Shown: piece by piece, positions 38,586 through 47,889 of the stretch | Layout of the letters: each line of letters starts with the position of its first letter | Numbering within the stretch: the stretch's first letter is position 1 | Source of the DNA: Limosilactobacillus fastidiosus | GTDB taxonomy: Bacteria; Bacillota; Bacilli; Lactobacillales; Lactobacillaceae | NCBI RefSeq assembly: GCF_014145505.1 | Contig: NZ_JACIUZ010000041.1 | Span: forward strand, 1 to 64,000 | Reading direction: 5' to 3' | Length of the DNA: 64,000 bases | The notes under the pieces: model-generated | The model's input: only the letters and a program-made list of their open reading frames with translations | What the model was told of the DNA's origin: nothing | Databases searched by the model: none | Position numbers and translations under genes: made by a program

Positions 38586-39277
38586 TCATTATTTTAATGT
38601 TTGGTTCCGCAATTGCACTATTCGCTAGCGTAATGTTTATCAACCAGCGAGTAACTAGAATAATTGGAACCATTATTTTCGGCATTCTCTTCATTGTTTC
38701 AACTACCCTGATGACATTAAACTACAGTCATCATTTGGGAATGGAAAAAGTAACAACAACCACCACCCAAACTGTCTACTCCGCAACAGAAAAATTACCA
38801 ATTGCCCTCTATCAACCTGTAGGCACTAACGGTCAAGATAATGTTTTAATTTATAAAACCAGTCAAGGCCAAAAAAAGCCTGTTCACACACAGGCAAATG
38901 AATATACGACCAGTAAAATGGAATTCACTAATCGAGCTAAACCACAATTAAAAACAACAGAAACACGATGGCGGTTTAAAAATAATTTTTACAAGTGCCT
39001 TTTTATGTGGTCAGGAATGAATGGCACATTAGTTAAAAGAATTAATGTGATTAAATATCCACGTATTTTTATTAAACTCACTCCTATGCAAGCCCAACAA
39101 CTACAAAAGCGTTTTGTTGCTGCAGGTCCGCGGCTTCAAGCTCAAGCTAAGAGTTTCGTTACTGCCAAGGTTCAAGCTGCAATGGCAAAGCAACCACATA
39201 TGAGTGCCCAACAAATTCAACAAGTATCCCAACAAGCGGAACAAGAATTTATGGCCCAAATGATTAAGCAAAAATAA
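38582..39277 (+). CDS. DUF4811 domain protein, partner of the MFS pump
   Basis: 231 residues with two N-terminal membrane helices (about 1-20 and 27-48) and an extracytoplasmic domain; the C-terminal 60 residues are Gln/Ala-rich and probably form a helix (QAQAKSFVTAKVQAAMAKQ). The family is found next to EmrB-like pumps in lactobacilli, suggesting a membrane-anchored accessory subunit. Function unproven. Confidence 0.85.
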   Translation: MIIILMFGSAIALFASVMFINQRVTRIIGTIIFGILFIVSTTLMTLNYSHHLGMEKVTTTTTQTVYSATEKLPIALYQPVGTNGQDNVLIYKTSQGQKKPVHTQANEYTTSKMEFTNRAKPQLKTTETRWRFKNNFYKCLFMWSGMNGTLVKRINVIKYPRIFIKLTPMQAQQLQKRFVAAGPRLQAQAKSFVTAKVQAAMAKQPHMSAQQIQQVSQQAEQEFMAQMIKQK

Positions 39278-39284
39278 ATCATAA

Positions 39285-39330
39285 TTATAGCCCCCTAACG
39301 ATTATTATTTCAATCGTTAGGGGGCTATAA
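39285..39330. terminator. Bidirectional terminator
   Basis: 18-bp perfect stem (TTATAGCCCCCTAACGAT and complement), ten-base loop; separates the efflux operon from the convergent pseudouridine synthase gene. Confidence 0.92.
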
Positions 39331-39332
39331 AA

Positions 39333-40199
39333 TTAATTTTCTGGAAGACTATTTATTTCCCGGGAAAACGTTAATTGTTTTAACGTAAATGGATCCTTAA
39401 ACGATAGTTTTGTTGCCCATAATGCTTGATGTTGACGTTCAGAGGTATCACCATCATAAAGATGATCACCAATCAATGGATGACCCACAGAAGCAAGGTG
39501 TACTCGAATTTGATGAGTTCGTCCCGTATGTAATTGAACCCGGAGTCTAGTCCAATCAGCTTGCTCCTCTTCTACCCAGTATTCAGTGATCGCTTGTTGA
39601 CCATTCTCCGCAATTACCCGCTGGGGCTGTCCTTCACGCCGGGCAATTGGCTTATTAATCATGCCATGTTTTTCATTGAATTTTCCAGAAACAAATGCGG
39701 TATATTCCTTTAACATCTGGTGTTGTTGCACCTGTTGACTAATCATACTAGAAGCAACATGATGCTTAGCAATTAATAGTAAACCACCGGTATAACGATC
39801 AAGGCGTGTAATCAAATGAGGCCGTTGATCACTTGAATTCTGATCAATTAAATACTTAACTGCTCGATTAAGAACCGTCCCATTATCTACTGACGGACCA
39901 GGAATTGAAGTTACTCCTGCTGGCTTATCAATTACTAGCCAATTGGCATCCTCATAAATAATATTAAGCGGTTCATCACTTATTTTTACTGACAAATCGC
40001 GCATTTCTGGCTGGGCAATTATAGTTAACGGTTGGTTCGGCAATATCTTTGTTGTTGGCCGAACTTTACGATGATCCACCAGAAATTCGCCTTGGCCATT
40101 TTTTAAATCATTAAAAAGTCGGTGTCCCATCCCCAATGATTGAAGGTACTTTTTAATTTTGATTGGCTCAGTGCCTCGATATTGCCATGTATTTTCCAT
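39333..40199 (-). CDS. RluA family RNA pseudouridine synthase
   Basis: 288 residues. N-terminal S4-like part (KIKKYLQSLGMGHRLFNDL), then the synthase domain with catalytic aspartate in ITRLDRYTGGLL near 137-148 and the HTGRTHQIRVHLA motif near 222. Modifies uridines in rRNA or tRNA; the exact site (RluD-like versus others) is not clear. ATG follows AGGAGG. Confidence 0.92.
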   Translation of the reverse strand: MENTWQYRGTEPIKIKKYLQSLGMGHRLFNDLKNGQGEFLVDHRKVRPTTKILPNQPLTIIAQPEMRDLSVKISDEPLNIIYEDANWLVIDKPAGVTSIPGPSVDNGTVLNRAVKYLIDQNSSDQRPHLITRLDRYTGGLLLIAKHHVASSMISQQVQQHQMLKEYTAFVSGKFNEKHGMINKPIARREGQPQRVIAENGQQAITEYWVEEEQADWTRLRVQLHTGRTHQIRVHLASVGHPLIGDHLYDGDTSERQHQALWATKLSFKDPFTLKQLTFSREINSLPEN

Positions 40200-40231
40200 T
40201 TTTTCCTCCTACAATATTTAATTATTTATGT

Positions 40232-40265
40232 AAAAAGGCTGGGAATAAAATTCCCAGCCTTTTTA
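40232..40265. terminator. Terminator after tRNA-Asp
   Basis: AAAAAGGCTGGGAA with its complement around a five-base loop, T-run on the minus strand, 11 bases past the tRNA. Confidence 0.92.
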
Positions 40266-40275
40266 TTAACTATGA

Positions 40276-40350
40276 CGGTCCGTACGAGACTCGAACTCGT
40301 GATCTCATCCGTGACAGGGATGCGTCCTAAACCAACTAGACCAACGGACC
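40276..40350 (-). tRNA. tRNA-Asp (anticodon GTC)
   Basis: Acceptor GGTCCGT/ACGGACC with G discriminator (typical of Asp), anticodon loop CTGTCAC in a CATCC/GGATG stem. Stand-alone tRNA with its own terminator. Confidence 0.94.
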
Positions 40351-40420
40351 ATTTAACAACAAATAAAAGTATACGAAACTTATTCACCAGTGTCAACAAT
40401 TTTTTAAATTTCCTTTTAAC

Positions 40421-40449
40421 TTCTTCAAAAAGAAGAAATCCTTTATAAT
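40421..40449 (+). promoter_or_regulatory. mprF promoter with palindrome at -35
   Basis: TATAAT at 40444-40449. TTCTTC-N5-GAAGAA (40421-40437) covers the -35 position, where no good TTGACA is found, suggesting an operator or an activator-dependent promoter. Confidence 0.45.
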
Positions 40450-40479
40450 GATTATTAGTATCTATTTAAGGAGGAAATT

Positions 40480-43065
40480 ATGGAGTCCTTATATAAACGC
40501 TTATCATCATGGTGGGAAAAATATTCGCGACCAGTAAAAATCGTCTTTGTAATCTCAGTCGTTATTTTTGTTGTCCATGCACTAACAAGTTTTTTTAAAA
40601 CCGTTGACTGGCACCATGTTGGGATCGGTTTAAGCAACTTAACCTGGTCTAATATTATTATCCTATTAATCTTTGGTTGTATTGCCGTTATTCCGATGTT
40701 GGGCTATGATTTTGCAATTGTTAAATTCCTTCCCGGAAAGTTTAAGACGTCCTATATTATTCGATGTGGTTGGATTACCAATACCCTTACAAATATTGCT
40801 GGCTTTGGGGGAGTCCTTGGGGCAACAATGCGGGCATACTTCTACCGCAAGCATGCTAGTAAAAAAGATATTCTACTAGCCATCTCTAAAATTGCCGTCT
40901 TCCTTTTATCAGGGCTCTCAGTTCTCTGTTGGGTGGCTCTTGCCTTGATGTTTATTTTCCATCAAGGCGGTCACTTTAACCAGTATGCAATTTGGTTAGT
41001 TGCTGGAGGACTTTATTTTCCCGTAGTCTTCTACTTCACATTAATTAATAATAACCGCCTGTTTAAGGATGTTACGCCAAAAATTGAAGGTTTATTAGTC
41101 GGAAGTTCGACTTGCGAATGGCTATTTGTTGCCTTGTTTTTCTTACTCGTTGGCTGGTGTTTAGGCATTCGTCACAACATTGTTTCGGTTTTGCCTTTAT
41201 ATGTTGTTGCTCAACTACTTGGTGTCATTTCCATGATTCCTGGGGCACTTGGATCGTTCGATGTCATGATGATGTTCGAACTCTCTTTAATGGGAATTTC
41301 TAAGCCAACAATTATCATCTGGTTACTTCTTTTCCGGATCTTCTACTACATTGTGCCGTTATTTCTTGCAGGAATCTTTTTTCTCCACGATGTTGCTCGT
41401 CAGGTAAATGACTTCTTTGATGGCCTACCATTGATTATTATTCAAAACACTGCCCATTCTCTGATCACAGCATTTATGTACATCTCCGGCATCTTAATGC
41501 TGCTTGCAGCTGCCGTCCCTGACATCACGGAAGATAATAAAATTTTTGCCCGACTTTATCCATTTACTTTCTTCTTTATCCACCAACTTTCCACAGTTCT
41601 CTTTGCGATTGCCATGTTAGCATGTGCTCGCGGATTAGCATCTAAGGTTCAAAAAGCTTATTGGCCGACTTTGGCGCTCCTCCTAATTGGAATTGTCAAT
41701 ACTTGGTGGAATCTCCGAACGATGAGTTTAACCATTTACTTAGCAATTGTTTTAATTCTTATTTTACTTTCAAAACGAGAACTCTATCGTGCTAAACTCC
41801 AATATTCAATTAGTAAGTTCACAATTGACCTCCTAATTTTTGCCGGTAGTTGTATTCTTTATGTTATTGTCGGAGTTCTCAATGCGCCCCAGTATACCAG
41901 AAATCATAAGATTCCTAACTTCTTCCTCTTCCCGGGAGAAAAGGTATGGCTTTCTGGATTAATCGGTCTTCTCTTAGGATTAATTCTCCTTGTCCTAATC
42001 CTCCATTACTTCTGCTCTGGAGCTGATCCGTTTGCTAAGGAACAAAAATTTAATGCTGAACGTGTACGGAAGGTCATTGAACAATTTGGTGGTAGTCGTA
42101 CCAGTCATCTTGCCTTCTTAAAGGATAAAAACCTCTACTTTTACCAAAAAGATGGTCAGGATCAACTGTACTTTATGTATCGACGAAACTATGATCGATT
42201 AATTATTATGGGCGATCCGGTTGGTAATTCTGCTGAATTTCGTCCTGCCCTTCGCCAATTCTTGAAGGAAACCGATCTTTATAATTACCAATTAGTGTTT
42301 TACGAGATTTCTGGTCAATTTACCATGTTGCTCCATGAATTTGGTTTTGACTTCATTAAAACTGGTGAAACTGGTTTAGTACGACTAGCAGATTTCACCC
42401 TAGCTGGAAAACGGCAACGCTCACAACGAGCATTAATGCATAAATTCGATCGTGAAGGGTACCAATTTAAGGTTGTTAAACCACCTTTTGATGACGAATT
42501 CATGAAAAAGCTCAAGGCGGTTTCTAATGATTGGTTAGGAAAACAAATAGAGAAAGGTTTCTCTTTAGGATTCTTCTTACCAGATTATATTCAACTAGCG
42601 CCAGTTGCAACTGTCACCGATAAGGACGGTAAAATAGTTGCCTTTGCGACCTTTATGCCTACTGGAGGAAAGACGTACCTCACCATTGACTTAATGCGTC
42701 ACTCTCATGATGCACCGTCAGGAATTATGGATAAGATTTTTATTAGTATGTTCCTATACGGTCAAGAACATGATTATGAATACTTTGACTTAGGAATGGC
42801 ACCTTTAGCAAATGTTGGTGAGTCACAATTTAGTTTTCTTGATGAAAAAGTTGCGCACTTTATTTACGAATATGGTTACCACCTCTACGGTTTCCAAGGA
42901 TTACGACGATACAAGAATAAGTACGCTGATATTTGGGAATCTCGTTATACCGCATTCCGCAGAAGAAGCTCAATTATTAACTCGATGATGGCCCTTGTAG
43001 GGGTAATTAATCAACGAGCTGATAAACCAGCAAAACATGCTTTCTTCTCCTGGATTGCTCGATAG
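40480..43065 (+). CDS. mprF: Phosphatidylglycerol lysyltransferase/flippase
   Basis: 861 residues. The N-terminal two thirds have about 14 membrane helices (lipid flippase); the cytoplasmic C-terminus (from about 530) is the DUF2156 GNAT-like transferase, with RLIIMGDPVG near 571 and YFDLGMAPLANVG near 768. It adds lysine from Lys-tRNA to phosphatidylglycerol and flips the product, lowering surface negative charge and giving resistance to cationic peptides. AAGGAGG precedes ATG. Its stop is directly followed by a dehydrogenase remnant. Confidence 0.95.
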   Translation: MESLYKRLSSWWEKYSRPVKIVFVISVVIFVVHALTSFFKTVDWHHVGIGLSNLTWSNIIILLIFGCIAVIPMLGYDFAIVKFLPGKFKTSYIIRCGWITNTLTNIAGFGGVLGATMRAYFYRKHASKKDILLAISKIAVFLLSGLSVLCWVALALMFIFHQGGHFNQYAIWLVAGGLYFPVVFYFTLINNNRLFKDVTPKIEGLLVGSSTCEWLFVALFFLLVGWCLGIRHNIVSVLPLYVVAQLLGVISMIPGALGSFDVMMMFELSLMGISKPTIIIWLLLFRIFYYIVPLFLAGIFFLHDVARQVNDFFDGLPLIIIQNTAHSLITAFMYISGILMLLAAAVPDITEDNKIFARLYPFTFFFIHQLSTVLFAIAMLACARGLASKVQKAYWPTLALLLIGIVNTWWNLRTMSLTIYLAIVLILILLSKRELYRAKLQYSISKFTIDLLIFAGSCILYVIVGVLNAPQYTRNHKIPNFFLFPGEKVWLSGLIGLLLGLILLVLILHYFCSGADPFAKEQKFNAERVRKVIEQFGGSRTSHLAFLKDKNLYFYQKDGQDQLYFMYRRNYDRLIIMGDPVGNSAEFRPALRQFLKETDLYNYQLVFYEISGQFTMLLHEFGFDFIKTGETGLVRLADFTLAGKRQRSQRALMHKFDREGYQFKVVKPPFDDEFMKKLKAVSNDWLGKQIEKGFSLGFFLPDYIQLAPVATVTDKDGKIVAFATFMPTGGKTYLTIDLMRHSHDAPSGIMDKIFISMFLYGQEHDYEYFDLGMAPLANVGESQFSFLDEKVAHFIYEYGYHLYGFQGLRRYKNKYADIWESRYTAFRRRSSIINSMMALVGVINQRADKPAKHAFFSWIAR

Positions 43066-43072
43066 TTTTAAG

Positions 43073-43204
43073 AAACTAGACAATGGTATCCCACACATCG
43101 GTAACGCATCATTTGAAGCCCGGAATGCCATGGCTGAGATTGTTGCTACTAATACTATTAATGTTTTAAATAATAAACCAATAAAATACGTTATTAATAG
43201 ATAA
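43073..43204 (+). pseudogene. 3' remnant of a D-2-hydroxyacid dehydrogenase gene
   Basis: About 44 codons in one open frame ending TAA. The peptide contains HIGNASFEARNAMAEIV and ends in a KYVIN-type tail, the signature of the C-terminus of D-isomer-specific 2-hydroxyacid dehydrogenases. There is no start codon, no ribosome site and no upstream domain; it starts within eight bases of the mprF stop. It looks like the tail of a deleted gene whose terminator (43223-43270) now serves mprF. Confidence 0.75.
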
Positions 43205-43222
43205 CTTGGTTTAAAATAATTT

Positions 43223-43270
43223 AAAAACGTGAATCCAACCATAATTTGCTATGATTGAATCCACGTTTTT
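43223..43270. terminator. Terminator after mprF and remnant
   Basis: AAAAACGTG with CACGTTTTT plus inner pairs; T-run TTTTTTATTTTT on the plus strand. Confidence 0.82.
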
Positions 43271-43329
43271 TATTTTTATGATATTTATCTAACTATCTTT
43301 GGGAGTTAGTAATCTCCGTCAATAGATTT

Positions 43330-43425
43330 AAATATACTCGTCATGAACTTCTTCCTAGGCAAAAAAGCCTTCGTTAGAAGAAATCGCTAATCTTTCGCAA
43401 GTCCCTGCTAGCTCGCTCTCTTCTA
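43330..43425 (-). repeat. Possible dispersed extragenic sequence after purine permease
   Basis: The 95 bases following the permease stop include AGCGAGCTAGCAGGGACTTG and a GC-richer stretch ending in an imperfect hairpin (GAAG-GGC/GCC-CTTC around A-run, 43351-43382). It carries no gene. Its composition differs from nearby spacers and I recall similar spacer sequences in related lactobacilli, but no second copy is seen in the window. Confidence 0.25.
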
Positions 43426-44733
43426 CTTTACATTCAATATTGCAATAAAGACAATAAAGATAAAGAAAAGAGCGTACATGATAGGGTGGACTTCTTTACC
43501 GCGCTTGGCAGCAATCATGGTTAACGGATACATAATTAAGCCAAGTGCCATCCCATCAGAAATACTATAAGTTAAAGGCATTCCAATGACGATTAAAAAT
43601 GATGGGATTGCTATTTCAAGCTTTTCCCAGTGTACTCGTTTCATTGATTGCGCCATTAAAACACCAACAATAATCAAAGCTGGTGCAGTTACTTGGTTAG
43701 TAACTACCGGAAGTAATGGGGAGAAGAACATTCCTGAAATGAAGCAAATTGCTGTTACCACAGAAGTTAATCCCGAACGACCACCAACTGCAATTCCTGC
43801 TGATGATTCAACATAAGCCCCAACGGGTGAAGTTCCTAGGATCGAACCAACTAACATTGCGCTAGAATCAGACATTAAGGCTTTTCCAACCCGTGGCATC
43901 TTATTATCCCTCATAAAGCCAGCCTGTTGTGCTAGACCAACTAACGTTCCGGCGGTATCAAAGAAAGTTACCAGCAAGAATGTCAGGACCACAACCCATA
44001 GCTGAACAGTATTAATGTGTGAGAAGTATTCAACACCTACGCCAAATGTTGGCTTCAAGCTGGGCGCGCCAGAAAGGACATGGTGTGGCATTGGAATAAG
44101 GCCAGTAACTAACCCTGCAATTGCAGTGACTGCCATCCCAATAAAAATTGCCCCTGGGATCCGTTTAACTAGTAAGAGCGAGGTAACAATCAAACCAATC
44201 ACAGTTAGCCAAGTGGTGGGCGTAGTAAATGAACCAAGACCTACAACTGTAGATTTATTGGCAACAACTAATCCACCTTGATGAAGTCCTAAAAAGGCAA
44301 TAAATAATCCAATCCCGCTGGAAATGGCAAACTTTAAATCACTCGGGATGGCATCAATTATCAATTCTCGTAATTTAAAAATCGTGATAAGGATAAAAAT
44401 CAGCGAAGCAACAAAAACCGCTGCTAAGGCAGTCTGCCAATTAACTCCCATTCCAATAACAACTGAATAGGAGAAAAATGCATTAATTCCTAAAGCTGGA
44501 GCAGTTGCGATTGGGTACTTGGCATAGAGTCCCATCATCAACGTTCCAAATGCTGCTGAAAGCGCAGTCGCCGTAAAAATGGCTCCCTGATTCATCCCCG
44601 CCGCCCCAAGAACGTTGGGGTTAACAAAAAGGATATACGACATTGAAATAAAAGTAGTAAATCCAGCTAAGATTTCCGTGCGAATGTTCGTATTTAATTC
44701 ATCTAGATGAAAATACTTGTTAATTGCGTTCAA
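43423..44733 (-). CDS. NCS2 family purine (adenine/hypoxanthine/guanine) permease
   Basis: About 436 residues, 12-14 membrane helices, AzgA/PbuG subgroup: TAPALGINAFFSYSVV near 77-92, TFFDTAGTLVGL near 257-268 and ESSAGIAVGGRSGLTSV near 311. Takes up nucleobases with protons. I prefer TTG at 44733 with GGAG nine bases upstream; TTG at 44748 overlaps that site. No purine riboswitch is visible upstream. Confidence 0.92.
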   Translation of the reverse strand: MNAINKYFHLDELNTNIRTEILAGFTTFISMSYILFVNPNVLGAAGMNQGAIFTATALSAAFGTLMMGLYAKYPIATAPALGINAFFSYSVVIGMGVNWQTALAAVFVASLIFILITIFKLRELIIDAIPSDLKFAISSGIGLFIAFLGLHQGGLVVANKSTVVGLGSFTTPTTWLTVIGLIVTSLLLVKRIPGAIFIGMAVTAIAGLVTGLIPMPHHVLSGAPSLKPTFGVGVEYFSHINTVQLWVVVLTFLLVTFFDTAGTLVGLAQQAGFMRDNKMPRVGKALMSDSSAMLVGSILGTSPVGAYVESSAGIAVGGRSGLTSVVTAICFISGMFFSPLLPVVTNQVTAPALIIVGVLMAQSMKRVHWEKLEIAIPSFLIVIGMPLTYSISDGMALGLIMYPLTMIAAKRGKEVHPIMYALFFIFIVFIAILNVK

Positions 44734-44837
44734 AAAAAAATTCTCCAAACAGTAGTTACGAATAAAACAACAAATAGTATCTTATAATATTCGTATTCAT
44801 CTGTAAAGAGGATTTTGGTTTAAATATGGACCTATCT

Positions 44838-45410
44838 TTAAATGTTCTGAGCAAGGTAATCATAAAGCATATCTTTCTTAAGTTGTTTTGTATCAATGCC
44901 CAAAACTTCTGCAATCTTAAAAGCATACGCAAGTGCAGTGGCCGGTCCACGGCTTGTTAAGAGCTTAGCCTCCTTATCAACTACAGTAATATCTTTATGG
45001 AAGCGTGCCGTTGGAACTTCTTCTTGAATCTGTTCATTGATACCTGGGAAACAAGTGTAATCATGATTATCTAGCAAACCATAATGAGCAAGAGCAATTG
45101 GTGCAGCACACATTGCTGCATTCCATTTACCATTCTTATTTCGCTGAACCATTAATTGCTGCAATTTTTCGTTGTCCCGAAGATGTTGTGAACCACCCAT
45201 TCCACCCGGGAAAGCAACCAAATCATAATCTAAAAGTTGATCACCTAAAACTTCATCACAAGTTAATTTAATGTTATGAGCACCCATAACTTCTTTATTT
45301 TCTAAGCCGACCATTTTAGTTTCAATTCCTAAACGCCGTAAAACGTCAATTACCGTTAATCCTTCAATTTCTTCACACCCTGGTGCAAATACAACAGCAA
45401 CTTTTGTCAT
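44838..45410 (-). CDS. DJ-1/PfpI family protein
   Basis: 190 residues, class I glutamine-amidotransferase-like fold. The nucleophile cysteine sits in NAAMCAAP near 102, with the partner Glu in GCEEIEG near 14. The family includes deglycase-like, chaperone and protease activities; a role in repair of carbonyl damage is plausible only. ATG at 45410 follows GGAGAGG. It lies 21 bases after an esterase gene in one unit. Confidence 0.9.
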   Translation of the reverse strand: MTKVAVVFAPGCEEIEGLTVIDVLRRLGIETKMVGLENKEVMGAHNIKLTCDEVLGDQLLDYDLVAFPGGMGGSQHLRDNEKLQQLMVQRNKNGKWNAAMCAAPIALAHYGLLDNHDYTCFPGINEQIQEEVPTARFHKDITVVDKEAKLLTSRGPATALAYAFKIAEVLGIDTKQLKKDMLYDYLAQNI

Positions 45411-45431
45411 TATTGACCTCTCCTTTACCAC

Positions 45432-46418
45432 CTAATTATTAACTACCCTATTAATCTCTGTTATTACTTGGTCTGATTCTGGCATCTTATATACCGGAAA
45501 GATATGGGGCAAATCACGGCCAGCAACGAACTTTACGGGAATTTGTGCCTCACGAAGTTTTTGCACAAAGCAAGCACTATCTGGATACATAATTTCCCGT
45601 GTGCCAACACAAACAAAGACATCTCGAAGCTGACTGATATCCCCATTAAGAGGGCTTAACCGGTAATCATCATGTCTCGTTTTGCCAGCCCACAAATCAG
45701 CTACTCGACGTAACCCCTTAACGGATAACGTGACATCATGTGGTTCATACTTGGCAATCGTCGGGTTAGTCAAATCCAAATCTAGCCAAGGCGATAGTAA
45801 TACTAAATGTCCTGGTTGTGGTAAATCATTTTCTGCACAATATTCGCAAAAACCCGTGGCTAATCCACCACCTGCAGAATCACCTAAAATTGTAATATCG
45901 CTTACTGGAATTTGATCATAAATTTGTTGGTATAACCGTGTAAGTTCTTGGTATGCCGTCTCAAATGTATGATCTGGTAGCTGCGAATAAAGAACAATAT
46001 AGACCCGAGCCCCTGTTTTCAGTGCCAAACAGTTAGCAAAGGCCCACTGTTCTTTTACAGGTGACTCAACATACGCTCCTCCTGGCAAATAAATGATCGC
46101 TTTCTGCGGTTCCGCTTGTTCGTTTAAGACATAAGTTCTTACTGGTGCTTTCGGTAATTTTCGTAAACTAACAGTAAATGGTACTGCGGGGATTACAAAA
46201 TTCTCTTCCCTTTGCTGATGTGCCTCAGCTAGTATTTGTTGAAATTTTTTCTCATCGGCCATTCGTCGCTTATAGCCGCTTACTTGGATCTGTAATTCAA
46301 CAAACGTTGCTCGTTGTGAACGGTGATGTCCACAACTCACTAAATCCCGAACACCTTGGCTAAAATTATTAGCAAGCTCCGAAGCAACCTGTGGTTCAAA
46401 TTTGGGTAATTTTTTCAT
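45432..46418 (-). CDS. Alpha/beta hydrolase (HSL-type esterase)
   Basis: 328 residues. Oxyanion region LPGGAYVESP near 130 in place of the usual HGGG, nucleophile elbow GDSAGGG near 200, probable acid near 270 and histidine in DLPHIFP near 306. Would hydrolyse short-chain esters in the cytosol. ATG follows AAGGAG. Transcribed with the DJ-1 gene. Confidence 0.87.
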   Translation of the reverse strand: MKKLPKFEPQVASELANNFSQGVRDLVSCGHHRSQRATFVELQIQVSGYKRRMADEKKFQQILAEAHQQREENFVIPAVPFTVSLRKLPKAPVRTYVLNEQAEPQKAIIYLPGGAYVESPVKEQWAFANCLALKTGARVYIVLYSQLPDHTFETAYQELTRLYQQIYDQIPVSDITILGDSAGGGLATGFCEYCAENDLPQPGHLVLLSPWLDLDLTNPTIAKYEPHDVTLSVKGLRRVADLWAGKTRHDDYRLSPLNGDISQLRDVFVCVGTREIMYPDSACFVQKLREAQIPVKFVAGRDLPHIFPVYKMPESDQVITEINRVVNN

Positions 46419-46560
46419 GAGCTGTTAGGCTCCTTTTTTCTAGTCGAATTTATCCAGCTTTGATACAAACAATTATTCTTATCGTAACACGATTTCAGTT
46501 ACCTACTCCATTCAAATTTAGAAAGTTTTGTTCTAAAATTAATTAAAAGGAAGTAATAAC

Positions 46561-47889
46561 ATGCACCAAGAATCACTCTTTTCGCACCCCAATAATAACA
46601 ATACGCCTTTAGCAAACCGGGTTCGTCCTACAACCCTTAAAGAATTCATGGGACAACAACAATTAATTGGTAACGGTAAAGTCTTACATGATCTTATTGA
46701 AACGGATCAGGTCTCTTCACTAATATTTTGGGGACCACCTGGTGTAGGCAAGACAACCCTTGCAGAAATTATTGCCCACCAAACTAATTCGCATTTTATC
46801 ACGTTTAGTGCTGTAACTAGTAGTATTCGTGATATTCGCAAAATCATGGAAGAAGCAGAGAAGAATCGTGAGTTTGGTGAACGAACGATTTGTTTTATTG
46901 ATGAAATTCACCGCTTCAATAAGGCACAGCAGGATGCCTTTCTTCCCTTCGTCGAACGAGGAAGTATTATTTTAATCGGTGCAACAACCGAAAATCCTTC
47001 TTTTGAAATTAACTCTGCTTTATTGAGTCGCTGTAAAGTATTTGTGCTAAAATCACTAGCTGTCAACGACATCGTTAATATTCTCAAGCGAGCCATTAAG
47101 CATCCTAATGGTTTCCCCACCCTCAATATTAGCTATGATAACGAAACACTAAAAATGATTGCAGAATTCGCAAACGGAGACGCCCGAGTTGCACTAAATA
47201 CCCTTGAAATGGCAATTCTTAATGCTAACCATCATGCTCAGCAAGTACAGCTCACTATCGACAGTCTTAAGCAGTTCATTAATACTAAGTCCTTGCGCTA
47301 TGATCAACACTGTGAAGAACACTATAATGTCATCTCTGCCCTCCATAAAGCAATGCGAAATAGCGATGTTGATGCTGCCATTTACTGGTATTCACGAATG
47401 ATTAACGGTGGTGAAGATCCCCTCTATATTGCAAGACGGCTCATCAGGTTTGCAAGTGAAGATATTGGTCTAGCAGACACGAACGCCTTAAATATTGCCA
47501 TTAACACATTTCAGGCTTGTCAATTTCTTGGTCTTCCCGAATGCGACGTTCACCTAACAGAGTGTGTAATCTATCTCTCACTAGCTCCAAAGTCAAATTC
47601 AACATATGAAGCTCGAATGACTGCTAAAAAGATAATTAAGGAAACTGGTAATTTACCGGTTCCTCTTCAAATCCGAAACGCCCCAACTAAACTAATGAAG
47701 GAGTTGCATTACGGGGATCACTACCAATATGCTCATAATACCAAAGATAAATTAACTTCAATGAAAACCATGCCACCAGAGTTAGTTGGGCACCATTTTT
47801 ACAAGCCAACCACTCAGGGGCGTGAGGGACGGTTTAAAGCACGAATGGAACAAATTAAAGAGTGGCATCGGCAACATGATCACGATTAA
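46561..47889 (+). CDS. rarA: Replication-associated recombination protein A
   Basis: AAA+ ATPase of the MgsA/WRNIP1 family, 442 residues, acting at stalled replication forks. Walker A WGPPGVGKTT near 55-64, Walker B CFIDEIHRFNKAQQDAF near 110, sensor 1 GATTENPSF near 138, and the C-terminal tetramerisation domain with EDIGLAD near 295. AAGGAAG precedes ATG. Confidence 0.96.
   Translation: MHQESLFSHPNNNNTPLANRVRPTTLKEFMGQQQLIGNGKVLHDLIETDQVSSLIFWGPPGVGKTTLAEIIAHQTNSHFITFSAVTSSIRDIRKIMEEAEKNREFGERTICFIDEIHRFNKAQQDAFLPFVERGSIILIGATTENPSFEINSALLSRCKVFVLKSLAVNDIVNILKRAIKHPNGFPTLNISYDNETLKMIAEFANGDARVALNTLEMAILNANHHAQQVQLTIDSLKQFINTKSLRYDQHCEEHYNVISALHKAMRNSDVDAAIYWYSRMINGGEDPLYIARRLIRFASEDIGLADTNALNIAINTFQACQFLGLPECDVHLTECVIYLSLAPKSNSTYEARMTAKKIIKETGNLPVPLQIRNAPTKLMKELHYGDHYQYAHNTKDKLTSMKTMPPELVGHHFYKPTTQGREGRFKARMEQIKEWHRQHDHD

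Noticed and set aside
40140-40448. Plus-strand frame of 102 codons
   Set aside because: Runs through the pseudouridine synthase start, a terminator and antisense of tRNA-Asp.
44749-44837. Purine riboswitch before the NCS2 permease
   Set aside because: The short AT-rich leader lacks the aptamer core and a terminator.
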